The notes below the pieces were generated by a model. The model was not told where the DNA came from and did no database searches. It saw only the letters and a list, made by a program, of their open reading frames with translations. Shown here piece after piece: positions 41,721 through 50,656 of a stretch of 64,000 nt of DNA (the first letter of the stretch is position 1; each line of letters starts with the position of its first letter). This DNA is from Dyadobacter sp. MSC1_007 (GTDB taxonomy: Bacteria > Bacteroidota > Bacteroidia > Cytophagales > Spirosomataceae). The stretch spans positions 1 through 64,000 of the forward strand of contig NZ_JAMOZL010000012.1 of NCBI RefSeq assembly GCF_023667495.1. Direction: 5' to 3'. Made by a program: the position numbers and the translations under genes.

Positions 41721-44165
41721 ATGAAAAAGCTCATTCAAATGCTCATTTTCCTGTTACCAGTCACGGCTGCCTTCGCCCAATCGGGTAAGACCATATCCGG
41801 GACCGTCAAAGACACCCGCAACGAAACCATTCCCGGCGCCACCGTTCGCCTCCTCAAAGCGGCCGATTCGGCGATGGTTACCGGAGAGGTGACCGACGCT
41901 AACGGCAACTTCCGATTTTCAAACCTCGGGGAAGCGACTTACTTGCTCGCCGTCACAGCAATGGGTCAAAAGGATTTTACCAGTGCCGCACTCACGATCG
42001 ATGAATCGCATTCGGCTGTCGCATTACCGGCCATTATCCTGCTTCCGGCAAAAAGCATTGAACTTAAAGAAGTCGTTGTGAAAGCTGCAAAGCCGCTTAT
42101 CGAGCAGGAAATGGACCGTACTATCGTGAATGTAAGCGCCATGCTCAGCAGCGCGACCAGCAACACGCTCGAAGTCCTTGCTAAAACACCGGGCGTATCG
42201 GTATCCGCAAATGGTGAGATCAGCCTGAATGGAAAGAGCGGGGTAATGGTGCTGATCGACGGACGCAGCACTTACATGTCGGGTGCGGACCTGGCGGCTT
42301 ACCTGAAATCGCTGCCCGGAAGTGTGCTGGACAAAATAGAACTGATCGATAATCCACCGGCTAAATACGACGCTGCTGGTAATGCGGTGATCGATATCAG
42401 ATTAAAAAAGAACAGGATTGGCGGCTTTACGGGCAGCGCGGCCATTGGTGCCAGCCAGGGGAAATATGCACGCAGTAATGATGCCGTCAATCTCAATTAT
42501 AACCGCAAAAAGCTCAACCTCTTTGCCAACCTGGGTTATAACTACGAGAAGAATTCCACGCTGGACGATTTTAACCGCAGGTTTTATAGCGCAGATGGCG
42601 GCCTTATTTCGAGCGTCGATCTGACGAACAATTTCAGAAATGCGCGGCGGGGCTATAATGTCAATCTGGGAATGGATTATACGGCTAATACTAAAACAGT
42701 TTACGGTATGATCGTGAACCTCAACGGCTCGGCCCGGAAAGGCGACTTTACTTATCACAGCAGCCAGTTTGGCGGCGCCGACAATGGCGATGGTTCGGGA
42801 AATGGAAGCACTGCCTCAAAAGATGTGCGCAATAATACCAGCGTCAACCTGAATATGCTGCATAAATTCAATGACAAAGGCCGCGAAATCGCTGTCGATG
42901 CCAATTATCTTCATTACCATAGCTATGGCAAGCAGGATTTGCAAAATATGAAATTCGGAAGTGACGGGGCTGCGACGGCCAACGATATCTTTCTCTACCG
43001 CATTCCCTCCGACATCAATATTTACACCGCGAAGGCCGATTACGTGCACCCATTGAAAAACAACGCCCGTATCGAGGCCGGTGTCAAATCCAGTTTTGTG
43101 AACAATGATTTTGTATTCAACCATTATAATCTGACCGACGGCCTGCCGGTAATCGACAATCGCAAATCGAACCATTTCAAATACCGGGAAGCGATCAGCG
43201 CAGCTTACGTGAGTGGTCAGAAAAAATGGAGCCGGTTTGGGGTACAGCTTGGGTTAAGGTTGGAAAATACAGTGGCAAGGGGCAACCAGGTGGGTAACGA
43301 TTCGGTGCTGTCGATGACTTTTACCAAAAATTACACCAAGCTGTTCCCAAGCATCTTTTTGAGTTACAAACTGGATGAGAAAGGCACTAATAACCTCGTG
43401 CTGATGGCGGTAAGACGCATTAGCCGACCAAATTACCAGATGCTGAACCCATTTGTTTTTTATAAAGATCAATACACATTCAGCTCGGGAAATCCGCAAC
43501 TTACGCCGCAATACCAAAACCGTGTGGAGCTTAAATATCAGCATAAACAACTGCTGAATATGGGGTTGAGTTACAACCGTTTCACTGATGTGATTTTTAC
43601 AACCACCAAAGCGGAAGGCGACATTTTTACAAGCCGGCCCCAAAACATCGCTAATGGCTATATGGTGCTTCTGAACACCACGGTATCCGGTTCGCTCACT
43701 AAATGGTGGTATAACAACACCACACTGAGACTTTCGCGCATTAAAACCAAAGGTCCCGTGTATACCGAAGAACTGAATTTCAGCACCAACGTCGCCAGGC
43801 TTGAAGTCAACAACTATTTCACGCTGGGTAATGGCTGGACTGCCGAGTTGGGTGGATATTATGCAAGCCGGGACGTGAACGGGCAGGCCCTCACCTCCGG
43901 AATGTACCGTGTTAATGGTGGTGTGCAAAAGAAAATCTGGAAAGGTAATGGCGCCGTGTCGCTCAACTTCGAAGACTTGTTCCACTCGTGGATATACCAT
44001 AACAGGTCGGTTGGAATCCGTCGGTCGGATTACTACCAGGTTAGCGAATCGGATACCCAGCGCATTGGTGCCTCATTGAGCTATCGTTTTGGAAAAGATA
44101 CATTCGCGCGCAAGCGTAGACATCAGAATAATGCATCCGATGATGAAAAGGGTAGGATAGAGTAG
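41721..44165 (+). CDS. outer membrane beta-barrel receptor (TonB-dependent-like)
   Basis: This 814-residue protein has a signal peptide (MKKLIQMLIFLLPVTAAFAQ). A CarboxypepD-regulatory domain (KTISGTVKDTRNETIPGATV, about 21-105), a TonB-dependent plug (LEVLAKTPGVSVSANGEISL, GVMVLIDGRSTYMSGADLAA, IELIDNPPAKYDAAGNAVID) and a large barrel follow. This is the 'outer membrane beta-barrel family' type that sits next to LytS/LytTR pairs, distinct from SusC because no SusD follows. Its ligand is unknown. The divergent kinase/regulator operon may control it. ATG 41721 opens the signal peptide. Confidence 0.92.
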   Translation: MKKLIQMLIFLLPVTAAFAQSGKTISGTVKDTRNETIPGATVRLLKAADSAMVTGEVTDANGNFRFSNLGEATYLLAVTAMGQKDFTSAALTIDESHSAVALPAIILLPAKSIELKEVVVKAAKPLIEQEMDRTIVNVSAMLSSATSNTLEVLAKTPGVSVSANGEISLNGKSGVMVLIDGRSTYMSGADLAAYLKSLPGSVLDKIELIDNPPAKYDAAGNAVIDIRLKKNRIGGFTGSAAIGASQGKYARSNDAVNLNYNRKKLNLFANLGYNYEKNSTLDDFNRRFYSADGGLISSVDLTNNFRNARRGYNVNLGMDYTANTKTVYGMIVNLNGSARKGDFTYHSSQFGGADNGDGSGNGSTASKDVRNNTSVNLNMLHKFNDKGREIAVDANYLHYHSYGKQDLQNMKFGSDGAATANDIFLYRIPSDINIYTAKADYVHPLKNNARIEAGVKSSFVNNDFVFNHYNLTDGLPVIDNRKSNHFKYREAISAAYVSGQKKWSRFGVQLGLRLENTVARGNQVGNDSVLSMTFTKNYTKLFPSIFLSYKLDEKGTNNLVLMAVRRISRPNYQMLNPFVFYKDQYTFSSGNPQLTPQYQNRVELKYQHKQLLNMGLSYNRFTDVIFTTTKAEGDIFTSRPQNIANGYMVLLNTTVSGSLTKWWYNNTTLRLSRIKTKGPVYTEELNFSTNVARLEVNNYFTLGNGWTAELGGYYASRDVNGQALTSGMYRVNGGVQKKIWKGNGAVSLNFEDLFHSWIYHNRSVGIRRSDYYQVSESDTQRIGASLSYRFGKDTFARKRRHQNNASDDEKGRIE

Positions 44166-44237
44166 ATCGGGTTTGGTATAGTGTGGAAAGATATGGACAA
44201 AAGGAGGCAGGATACCGGATTGGCAAAATTGCACGAA

Positions 44238-44735
44238 CTAGTTGTCGGTAGTAACAGCAGTATGAAGGCAGGCAATGATCACCAGGACAAACGAGATGAC
44301 CGAAGCGACCGTCCTGATACTGTGCAGCCGGTTCCAGGGAACTTCAAACTCCGCGCGTTGGCGTGCCAGTTCCTGCGCGGGGACTGCCGTGATATTGAAT
44401 TTATCCAGGGCATCATTCAGGGGCACATTCCCAAACATGGTAACCCCAAATGTCCCTATCACATAAACGACAGTTGCAGCAAGCAGCCAATAAAAACGGG
44501 CAGTACCGAAATGCTGGTAAGTGGATAGCGGAAGGAGGATCAGCGTGCCCATAAAGCTGAAAAAGAACACCGGATTGAGTATCGCACGGTTAATAGACTG
44601 CATTGCAGCCAGATAATGTTGATCGGATAAGGCACCCAGCCCCGGGTTTACCGAGCAGGAATAGCTGTAAAAAAGTCCAGCGATAAGTCCGCTGGCAAGG
44701 GCCGTCGCAACCAGGATGAAGTTGATCGTTGTCAT
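44238..44735 (-). CDS. DUF1772-family membrane protein
   Basis: This 165-residue protein has four membrane helices (about 4-24, 52-71, 81-102 and 143-160). Typical family features are GLFYSYSCSVNPGLGALSDQ near the start, NRAILNPVFFFSF, and FGNVPLNDALDKFNI followed by WNRLHSIRTVAS. DUF1772 members are small integral membrane proteins of unknown function. It stands downstream (60 nt) of the stand-alone receiver on the same strand; co-transcription is possible. Confidence 0.9.
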   Translation of the reverse strand: MTTINFILVATALASGLIAGLFYSYSCSVNPGLGALSDQHYLAAMQSINRAILNPVFFFSFMGTLILLPLSTYQHFGTARFYWLLAATVVYVIGTFGVTMFGNVPLNDALDKFNITAVPAQELARQRAEFEVPWNRLHSIRTVASVISFVLVIIACLHTAVTTDN

Positions 44736-44795
44736 TGGTTTTTTCTTTCAAAGATCCGGGGCTCCTGCGACGAAAAATAGAACAAAAACGACAAC

Positions 44796-45191
44796 TTAAA
44801 GAAAACGCTCCTTGATGACAAGCGCCAGTTGGGCAAATTCTTCAAAAGTGCTGGGCTTCGTCACAAAACTACTTACACCGGAGGTATAGGCTGTTTCGAT
44901 GAGGGAAGAATTGGAAGAAGTAGAAAGCATTACCACCGGGATATCCGCAAGGCGTGCGTCGCGGCGAATGGCTGCAACTGTTTCCAGGCCATTCATTTTA
45001 GGCATATTCATGTCAATGATGATCACCGAAAAAGAAGGGTCCGCGATTTTTTGAACCAGCGTCAATAGATCGAAGCCGTTTTCCACCTCAATGATATTCG
45101 CATCGGTGCCGGTTCCCTGAATAGCTTCCTTGACGAAAAACCGATCGTCCTGATCGTCATCTACCAGGTAGATCGTTTTGAAGTTATCCAT
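44796..45191 (-). CDS. stand-alone response-regulator receiver
   Basis: This 131-residue protein is a complete CheY-like receiver: the acid pair in YLVDDDQDDRFFVKEAI, phosphoacceptor D60 (VIIIDMNMPKMNGLE), the Thr/Ser region VVMLSTSSNS, and K109 in SFVTKPSTFEEF. No output domain is present. Such single-domain regulators act by phosphotransfer or protein contact. Its cognate kinase is not adjacent. All phosphorylation residues are conserved, unlike the degenerate receiver at 6834-7232. Confidence 0.93.
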   Translation of the reverse strand: MDNFKTIYLVDDDQDDRFFVKEAIQGTGTDANIIEVENGFDLLTLVQKIADPSFSVIIIDMNMPKMNGLETVAAIRRDARLADIPVVMLSTSSNSSLIETAYTSGVSSFVTKPSTFEEFAQLALVIKERFL

Positions 45192-45296
45192 TCAGCATTT
45201 CAGTTGGTTGAGCTTTAAAATCGTTCGTGCGGGTCAATTGCCTGTTCGATGTTTGTAAAGTTAACGCGGAAAAACAGGATGGCAAATTATGAAAAA

Positions 45297-45324
45297 ACTA
45301 AATTCCCAGTGTTGGGAATTTAGT
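45297..45324 (-). terminator. terminator of the 102-residue hypothetical gene
   Basis: ACTAAATTCCCA (45297-45308) pairs perfectly with TGGGAATTTAGT (45313-45324) across a 4-nt loop. On the minus strand a run of Ts follows. The hairpin overlaps the stop codon at 45320-45322. Confidence 0.7.
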
Positions 45325-45628
45325 CGTGACCAAACTGGATAACCCACATCCAGTTCATAGGCCAGTTTGAATGAACGCCGTCGTGGCTCAGTAAAATATT
45401 ATTAACCAGTTCGTAGCCGATCAGTGTGCCGCCTTTTTTACGGAGATCCTCCTTGGCGCGGTTGTACAATTGTATCAATGTCTCGCCGGAAATCAGGTCA
45501 TGCGATCCGCCGTTCCATGTTGTTCGTTTTGAGTAGTCAGGATTATTCCTGTACCGTTCAATCAGATAGTGTTTGAAACTTTCATCATTAAGTGTGATTA
45601 CAGTCTGCTTTTCATTTTCTCTTTCCAT
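45320..45628 (-). CDS. hypothetical protein, 102 residues
   Basis: The start at 45628 gives MERENEKQTVITLNDESFKH, which is more protein-like than the upstream ATG 45697. The body has YLIERYRNNPDYSKRTTWNG, LISGETLIQLYNRAKEDLRK and LSHDGVHSNWPMNWMWVIQF. It is soluble with no known family; the aromatic end (WPMNWMW) is unusual. A minus-strand -7 element TAATTTTG (45635-45642) and CAAA-complement (45659-45662) lie just upstream, 16 nt apart, so it probably has its own leader-poor promoter. It may be a small conserved Cytophagales protein. Confidence 0.6.
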   Translation of the reverse strand: MERENEKQTVITLNDESFKHYLIERYRNNPDYSKRTTWNGGSHDLISGETLIQLYNRAKEDLRKKGGTLIGYELVNNILLSHDGVHSNWPMNWMWVIQFGHD

Positions 45629-45767
45629 AACATTCAAAATTAAGGACTGCTGAAAAAACAAATGTTGTAACCGTGGTGTACAATAAAAGCATACCAATCG
45701 TATGTATTCTTAATAGAATTAACTCTATTTTAATTTACACTTATCTTTCGGTGCATTTGAATGATCG

Positions 45768-46577
45768 TCAGGTGATTAATCCCAATTGTCTGGCACTGTG
45801 CAAAGCTTCAATGGAATTGTCGGCCTGCAATTTTTCTAATATGCGTTGGCGGTGTGTATTTACAGTATGGATACTGATATCGAGCATTCCCGAGATCTCC
45901 TTGCTCAGCTTTCCGGCACCGATCATTTTCAGGATCTCCGTTTCCCTCCCGGTAAGCCTTACGGCAGATTCACCGGCCTCGGGGCGAAGCAATATCAGGT
46001 CACCGGTGTGGAAATTGACGATCTGGCATTTAACCCCTGCATTTACCGACTGGTCGGGCGAAATGTCAATCACCGCCAGCGAAAGCCATATATTCCCCAA
46101 TGCGTCCTGTTCAAGCACCTGATGCTGTTCCGACACCCGCACGTAACCTTGTGCACCGGCATCAATGCGGTATTCGGTGACCATTTTAAACTGTTTTCGG
46201 GAATCGGCAGGCTGCTGCATCATAAACTTCATGGCTTCATAACCATTAAACGAAAGCACCTGCCGGTCATCCGGGTGTATTTTCTGGTCAAATACTGCAT
46301 TGTCGATCGATTGTTGCCGGTCGCCGACATCGTAGCCGTATAATTTGTAAAAATTCCGGGAAGCATAAATATGTGTCTGCTTTTGAAGATCGTAAACGGT
46401 GACACCGCTGCTGCTCAACTGGGCCATTGCACGGATCAGCGCCAGTTGCTTGTCGAGACGGTCAGGCTCTACACCTTCGAAATCATAATGCCTGTTCAGC
46501 AGTTGCAGATAGTCCGGGACAACTGCCGGCAACCTTGCAGCGACTGTTTGTAATGATAAATCAGTATTTCCTTTCAT
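45768..46577 (-). CDS. PAS-domain LuxR-type transcriptional regulator
   Basis: This protein has 269 residues. A PAS-like segment at about 70-180 contains SSGVTVYDLQKQTHIYASRN, HPDDRQVLSFNGYEAM and YRIDAGAQGYVRVSEQHQVL. A C-terminal LuxR/GerE helix-turn-helix reads LTGRETEILKMIGAGKLSKE and SIHTVNTHRQRILEKLQADN. There is no receiver domain. It probably senses a small ligand or redox cue through PAS. ATG 46577 was chosen; 46640 would add 21 residues of poor composition. The divergent gene at 46676 may be its target, and the palindrome at 46645-46661 lies between them. Confidence 0.88.
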   Translation of the reverse strand: MKGNTDLSLQTVAARLPAVVPDYLQLLNRHYDFEGVEPDRLDKQLALIRAMAQLSSSGVTVYDLQKQTHIYASRNFYKLYGYDVGDRQQSIDNAVFDQKIHPDDRQVLSFNGYEAMKFMMQQPADSRKQFKMVTEYRIDAGAQGYVRVSEQHQVLEQDALGNIWLSLAVIDISPDQSVNAGVKCQIVNFHTGDLILLRPEAGESAVRLTGRETEILKMIGAGKLSKEISGMLDISIHTVNTHRQRILEKLQADNSIEALHSARQLGLIT

Positions 46578-46644
46578 GTTGATGCCCGTTTTCTTTGCAT
46601 TCACGGTAGCATGACAACTCAAACCGCATTTGGCCTTCAATAGC

Positions 46645-46661
46645 CGTTAAAAATTTTAACG
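46645..46661. promoter_or_regulatory. perfect palindrome between PAS-LuxR and SDR-like genes
   Basis: CGTTAAAA-A-TTTTAACG is symmetrical over 17 nt. It lies 15 nt before the ATG of the SDR-like gene and 68 nt from that of the regulator, a suitable position for an operator. Confidence 0.5.
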
Positions 46662-46675
46662 AAATCATCAACAAT

Positions 46676-47314
46676 ATGAATTTTTCCGTAGTTCGAAAGG
46701 CGGATACCGCCTGGGGAAGCGCATTCGCGAAAGAGCTGGCACAGCGGAAAAGGCACCTGATCCTGCTTGGAAGCAACATTGCCGGGCTTATTGCGATGGC
46801 AGAGGAAATAAGGGAACGCCATTGTGTGAGCGTGCTATATTTTATGGCAGACGAAAATGATACAACCGATATTATCAAGGTTTGTGAAAAGATCAACAAT
46901 GATTTCGAGGTGGATTTGCTGGTTAACTATGCCGAAACAGGGCTTGAACTTGACCTGGATGCCTACGACATCCAAAGCCTGGACCAGCGGCTCAAAAGCC
47001 AGTACGCCACCGGGACACTCTATTTGCACCAACTTTTACCAAACCTGCTGTTTCACGGCAGCCCGCGCGTGATCGACATCTGGTGCTCAGCCGATGATGC
47101 GGCCAAATGGGAAAAGGCATTGGTGACCTACCACATGCGTTTTGCGGAATACCTGAATGCCGGATTACGGGAAACTGCGCTGCGGCTGATCAGTGTGCCG
47201 GTCCGGAAACCGCAACCAGCCGGCAATGCCGAGCGGGTGGAGGCCGTGCTGGCTCAAAAAGCCGGGGCCATTCTCGACATGCTGGTCCAGCAAGGCGGGT
47301 GTGTTTATACCTAA
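46676..47314 (+). CDS. degenerate SDR-like Rossmann protein
   Basis: This 212-residue protein has the early beta-alpha-beta part of a short-chain dehydrogenase (KRHLILLGSNIAGLIAMAEEI, VDLLVNYAETGL). The TGxxxGxG motif is changed to LGSNIAG and the catalytic YxxxK is missing: the equivalent helix reads KWEKALVTYHMRFAEYLNAG. It may be a binding protein or have lost activity. It is divergent from the PAS-LuxR regulator. Function unknown. Confidence 0.6.
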   Translation: MNFSVVRKADTAWGSAFAKELAQRKRHLILLGSNIAGLIAMAEEIRERHCVSVLYFMADENDTTDIIKVCEKINNDFEVDLLVNYAETGLELDLDAYDIQSLDQRLKSQYATGTLYLHQLLPNLLFHGSPRVIDIWCSADDAAKWEKALVTYHMRFAEYLNAGLRETALRLISVPVRKPQPAGNAERVEAVLAQKAGAILDMLVQQGGCVYT

Positions 47315-47421
47315 TCGGATGGCTGTCATCAAATGGTAAATCGTTGGCGTTTCATGGTAAGTCAGGCGGCTAATGGCTGATATACCTTTGTATCATTCCA
47401 AAACAACAAAACGACATTCTT

Positions 47422-47805
47422 ATGAAAACGCTTAAAAATGTAATGCTTATCAATGCAATCAGTTCAGGTGCAACCGGTTTAGGCCTCATCGCATTTGCCG
47501 GTTTTGTAGCCGGATTGTTCGAAACCTCCATGACGGGCCCATTTGTAGAAGTAGGGGCATTTCTGCTCGCATTTGCAATATTGGTGTTTTCGGTAAGCCG
47601 CGGGAATCCGGTGAATGCGCGGGCGGTGCGGCTGGTCATTGTGCTGGACACGCTTTGGGTAGTCGCAAGTCTGGCGATCGTTTTATTTCAGCCTTTTGCG
47701 ATTTCCATGCTCGGATATATTGCGATCGCCGCAGTGGCTTTATGGGTGGCTGCAATGGCTTACCTGCAATCGGCTGGTCTGAAACAATTGATTATTTCGA
47801 AATAA
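47422..47805 (+). CDS. four-helix membrane protein, unknown
   Basis: This 127-residue protein has four hydrophobic helices: about 7-30 (AISSGATGLGLIAFAGFVAG), 43-60, 72-90 and 96-113. It resembles small conserved Bacteroidota membrane proteins without a named function. A plus-strand -7 element TACCTTTG lies at 47383-47390, 31 nt before the start. A good intrinsic terminator (47825-47862) follows. Confidence 0.8.
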   Translation: MKTLKNVMLINAISSGATGLGLIAFAGFVAGLFETSMTGPFVEVGAFLLAFAILVFSVSRGNPVNARAVRLVIVLDTLWVVASLAIVLFQPFAISMLGYIAIAAVALWVAAMAYLQSAGLKQLIISK

Positions 47806-47824
47806 CACAACTACCAAATCTTCC

Positions 47825-47862
47825 AAACCTGCACAGGAATTTTAGCCTGTGCAGGTTTTTTT
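47825..47862 (+). terminator. intrinsic terminator
   Basis: AAACCTGCACAGG (47825-47837) pairs perfectly with CCTGTGCAGGTTT (47846-47858), followed by a run of Ts to 47862. Confidence 0.8.
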
Positions 47863-47904
47863 GTTCAAAACATCTATTTTGCATTCCTGGCAAAATGAAT
47901 GTAC

Positions 47905-48972
47905 ATGAAATCACAGGATATCGAAGTTCAACGGCTTCGCAACCAGCAAATCAGCGGAACACATTGCAATAGCCCCGAAGAAGTGGTGGCATGGATGGGC
48001 GCAGTACAGGCGCAGGATTACGCGATGGCCAAATGGGCGCTCGCATTACGGCTCAAAAAGGCAACCGATAAAAGCATCGACCGCGTCATCGATGAAGGCC
48101 GCATTGTCCGCACGCACTTATTACGGCCGACCTGGCACTTTGTGGCGGTGGAGGATGTGCGCTGGATGATGCAGCTCGCCGCCCCGCATATGAACAAACT
48201 CGCGGGATCCATGTACCGTCAGCTCAAATTGGATGATGAGGTTTTTGGTAAAACCAATGACATTATAGGCAAATTACTGGCCGATGGAAGCCACCTTACT
48301 CGCGAGGAAATCATTGCCGAAGTCAACCGTGCCGGTATCGAAACCGACAATCTTTCTGCGACGCACATTATGTTTCGGGCTGAACTGGATATGGTGGTAT
48401 GCAACGGCGCCAGGCGCGGCAAAAAGTTTACCTATGCGCTCTTTGATCACCGGGTACCGGCGGCACCATCGTTTTCGAGAGAAGAAGCGCTGGCAATGCT
48501 GGCGGAGCGCTATTTCAGAAGTCGCGGTCCGGCCACTTTGCAGGATTTTGTGTGGTGGAGCGGCTTATCCGTCACCGATTCGAAAATCGGTTTGGAGGCG
48601 GTCAGAGGCAAGTTTAACAGCGTGCAAATCGCAAACAAAGAATACATTTTCCCGGAGCCCGCCAAGTCGGTTCGTGTCCCGAAAGCGCTGTTGCTGCCCT
48701 GCTACGACGAATACACGGTGGGTTATGCAGACCGAAGTGCTGTCATGAACGACGAACTCGCCAAAAATCCGGACTCTGGCAATGGCATCTTCAAGCCTAT
48801 CATGGTGACCAAAGGAAAAATGACCGGCGTGTGGAGGCGAACCGAAAAGAAAGACCAGATTGTGATCGAAATGCTGCCGCTGACAGGCGACCAAGCCCCG
48901 GTACAAGAGACTTTTGAAGAAGCTGCGGCAGATTACGCCAAATTCCTTGGTAAAGGTTTTTCAATTTTATAA
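47905..48972 (+). CDS. winged-helix AlkZ/YcaQ-like DNA glycosylase family protein
   Basis: This 355-residue protein belongs to the HTH_42 superfamily. Members remove bulky or cross-linked alkylated bases. Visible features are WMGAVQAQDYAMAKWALALR with the catalytic-type Q35-A-Q37 (the QxQ of the AlkZ-like branch), TWHFVAVEDVRWMMQLAA, GPATLQDFVWWSGLSVTDSK and LLLPCYDEYTVGYADRSAVM. Both ATG 47899 and 47905 are in frame. The C-terminal end overlaps the convergent GNAT gene by 40 nt. Whether it is active on cross-links cannot be judged from sequence. Confidence 0.85.
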   Translation: MKSQDIEVQRLRNQQISGTHCNSPEEVVAWMGAVQAQDYAMAKWALALRLKKATDKSIDRVIDEGRIVRTHLLRPTWHFVAVEDVRWMMQLAAPHMNKLAGSMYRQLKLDDEVFGKTNDIIGKLLADGSHLTREEIIAEVNRAGIETDNLSATHIMFRAELDMVVCNGARRGKKFTYALFDHRVPAAPSFSREEALAMLAERYFRSRGPATLQDFVWWSGLSVTDSKIGLEAVRGKFNSVQIANKEYIFPEPAKSVRVPKALLLPCYDEYTVGYADRSAVMNDELAKNPDSGNGIFKPIMVTKGKMTGVWRRTEKKDQIVIEMLPLTGDQAPVQETFEEAAADYAKFLGKGFSIL

Positions 48973-49361
48973 TACGGAATATCATCCTTAAAGAATGGCT
49001 CAGAAAAGCGGGAAAAGCCGAACCGCTCGTAAAAACCAAGAGCGCTCGTACGCGCGTCGCACCACATGCGCGAATACCCGTTTTGCGTCGCATAGGCGAT
49101 CGCATGGTTCAACAATTTCGAACCCAGCCCCTTGCCCTGGAAACCAGAAAGCGTAGCGAATTTGCGGAAACGGATACTGTCATCATCGGTGAAGAGCGAG
49201 ATCACCGAAACGATATGACCATTCAAAAAGAGTGCAAAATGGAAGCCGGCGTCATCTTCGGGCACCTTTACAAAATCACGGGGCTTATCGGGCCATAGCA
49301 CTTCGTGCCGGACGTCAAGTATTTGATCTGCATTAACTTTTTGTATTTCAATAGAATCCAT
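48933..49361 (-). CDS. GNAT-family N-acetyltransferase
   Basis: This 142-residue protein has the GNAT core: the motif A region RFRKFATLSGFQGKGLGSKLL (QGKGLG acetyl-CoA loop), followed by NHAIAYATQNGYSRMWCDAR and GFYERFGFSRFSEPFF. It starts with MDSIEIQKVNADQILDVRHE. The substrate is unknown. Its 3' end overlaps the AlkZ-like gene tail-to-tail. A minus-strand -7 element TAACTTTG (49414-49421) lies 52 nt upstream. Confidence 0.92.
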   Translation of the reverse strand: MDSIEIQKVNADQILDVRHEVLWPDKPRDFVKVPEDDAGFHFALFLNGHIVSVISLFTDDDSIRFRKFATLSGFQGKGLGSKLLNHAIAYATQNGYSRMWCDARTSALGFYERFGFSRFSEPFFKDDIPYYKIEKPLPRNLA

Positions 49362-49466
49362 TCTTTTATTTAATAATGAAATTGATTAATTAGACGATGA
49401 ATTAGCGCTCGCGCAAAGTTACTTCAAACCGGTTTTGTTTTTAGGTAAATTAAAACCCAAACCACC

Positions 49467-50642
49467 ATGTCAGGTTCCGCATTAAATCCGGAGGCTAGGC
49501 TTCCGGGACCGACCAGGATTCAATCCATCGATATCATTCGTGGCCTGATCATGGTTTTAATGGTCATCGATCACGTTCGCGTGTACTCCGGTCAGCCGCC
49601 GGGAGGGCCAACTCCTGGGATATTCTTTACCCGCTGGATCACCCACTACTGCGCGCCCGGATTTGCCTTTTTTGCCGGTGTTAGCATCTTCCTTTACGGC
49701 CATAAATTGGGCGACAAGGCTGCATTGGCACGTTATCTGATTAGCCGGGGCCTGCTGCTGGTGGTGTTCGAACTGACGGTCATCCGGTTTTTCTGGACTT
49801 TCGCTTTCGATTATTCCGGTATGGTGCTGCTGGGCGTAATATGGATGCTGGGCTGGTGCATGGTGCTCATGGCTGCGTTTATATGGTTCCGTCCACTCAT
49901 AACGGGCGTTATTGGGCTCGTGATTATTGTTGGTCAGGATATTTTTGCCAAAGTGCCTTACTGGTTGCCGGAAGCATCGCAGCAGTCGTTCGGACGGTTC
50001 TGGGAATTGATTTACACTTCCGGTTTTGAAAGCTGGTCAGGAATAGCCGTCTTATATGTGATCGTCCCTTGGATCGGCGTGATGGCCGCTGGGTACGGTT
50101 TTGGGTCGATTATGCAGCTTGGTCCTGCCAAAAGAAGGAAAATCCTACTGGGAATCGGGCTTTCTGCCATTGCATTGTTTCTAGTCATCGGGAGTATCCT
50201 GATCGCCCGGAAGGCACCGGACCCTGAGGCACCTCCATTCATTATGCAGCTTCTAAACCAAAGAAAATACCCCGCTTCCCAACTTTACCTGCTGATGACC
50301 CTCGGACCGCTGATCGCCTTGTTGCCGTGGGCGGAAAAGGCAAGCGGCTGGCTGTCGGGTTTTCTGAAAATATTTGGTCAGGTACCTATGTTCTTTTACC
50401 TGATGCATATTCTGCTGATCCATTTATCGGCATTTGTGGTAAATATGATCCTTTACGGGGCCGTTCATCAGTCATGGTACGACAGCGCGCCCTTCACCCA
50501 AATGCCCGAGGAATACCGTTGGGGCCTGCCTTTGCTGTATTTTGTCTTTGTAATCGATGTGATATTGCTCTATCGGCTCTGCAAATGGTACGCGGGATAC
50601 AAACGCAGCCATCCCGAGCAGGTCTGGCTGAAATACATTTGA
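49467..50642 (+). CDS. DUF1624-type heparan-alpha-glucosaminide acetyltransferase-like membrane protein
   Basis: This 391-residue protein has about ten hydrophobic helices. The N-terminal part has IQSIDIIRGLIMVLMVIDHV, the family signature with its Arg-Gly and Asp-His pair; the His is the proposed catalytic residue. A further conserved block is FFTRWITHYCAPGFAFFAGV. Family members transfer acyl groups across membranes to sugars. The ankyrin-repeat gene starts 14 nt downstream and is likely co-transcribed. The acceptor is unknown. Confidence 0.88.
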   Translation: MSGSALNPEARLPGPTRIQSIDIIRGLIMVLMVIDHVRVYSGQPPGGPTPGIFFTRWITHYCAPGFAFFAGVSIFLYGHKLGDKAALARYLISRGLLLVVFELTVIRFFWTFAFDYSGMVLLGVIWMLGWCMVLMAAFIWFRPLITGVIGLVIIVGQDIFAKVPYWLPEASQQSFGRFWELIYTSGFESWSGIAVLYVIVPWIGVMAAGYGFGSIMQLGPAKRRKILLGIGLSAIALFLVIGSILIARKAPDPEAPPFIMQLLNQRKYPASQLYLLMTLGPLIALLPWAEKASGWLSGFLKIFGQVPMFFYLMHILLIHLSAFVVNMILYGAVHQSWYDSAPFTQMPEEYRWGLPLLYFVFVIDVILLYRLCKWYAGYKRSHPEQVWLKYI

Positions 50643-50656
50643 ACTGACAAATTGGA

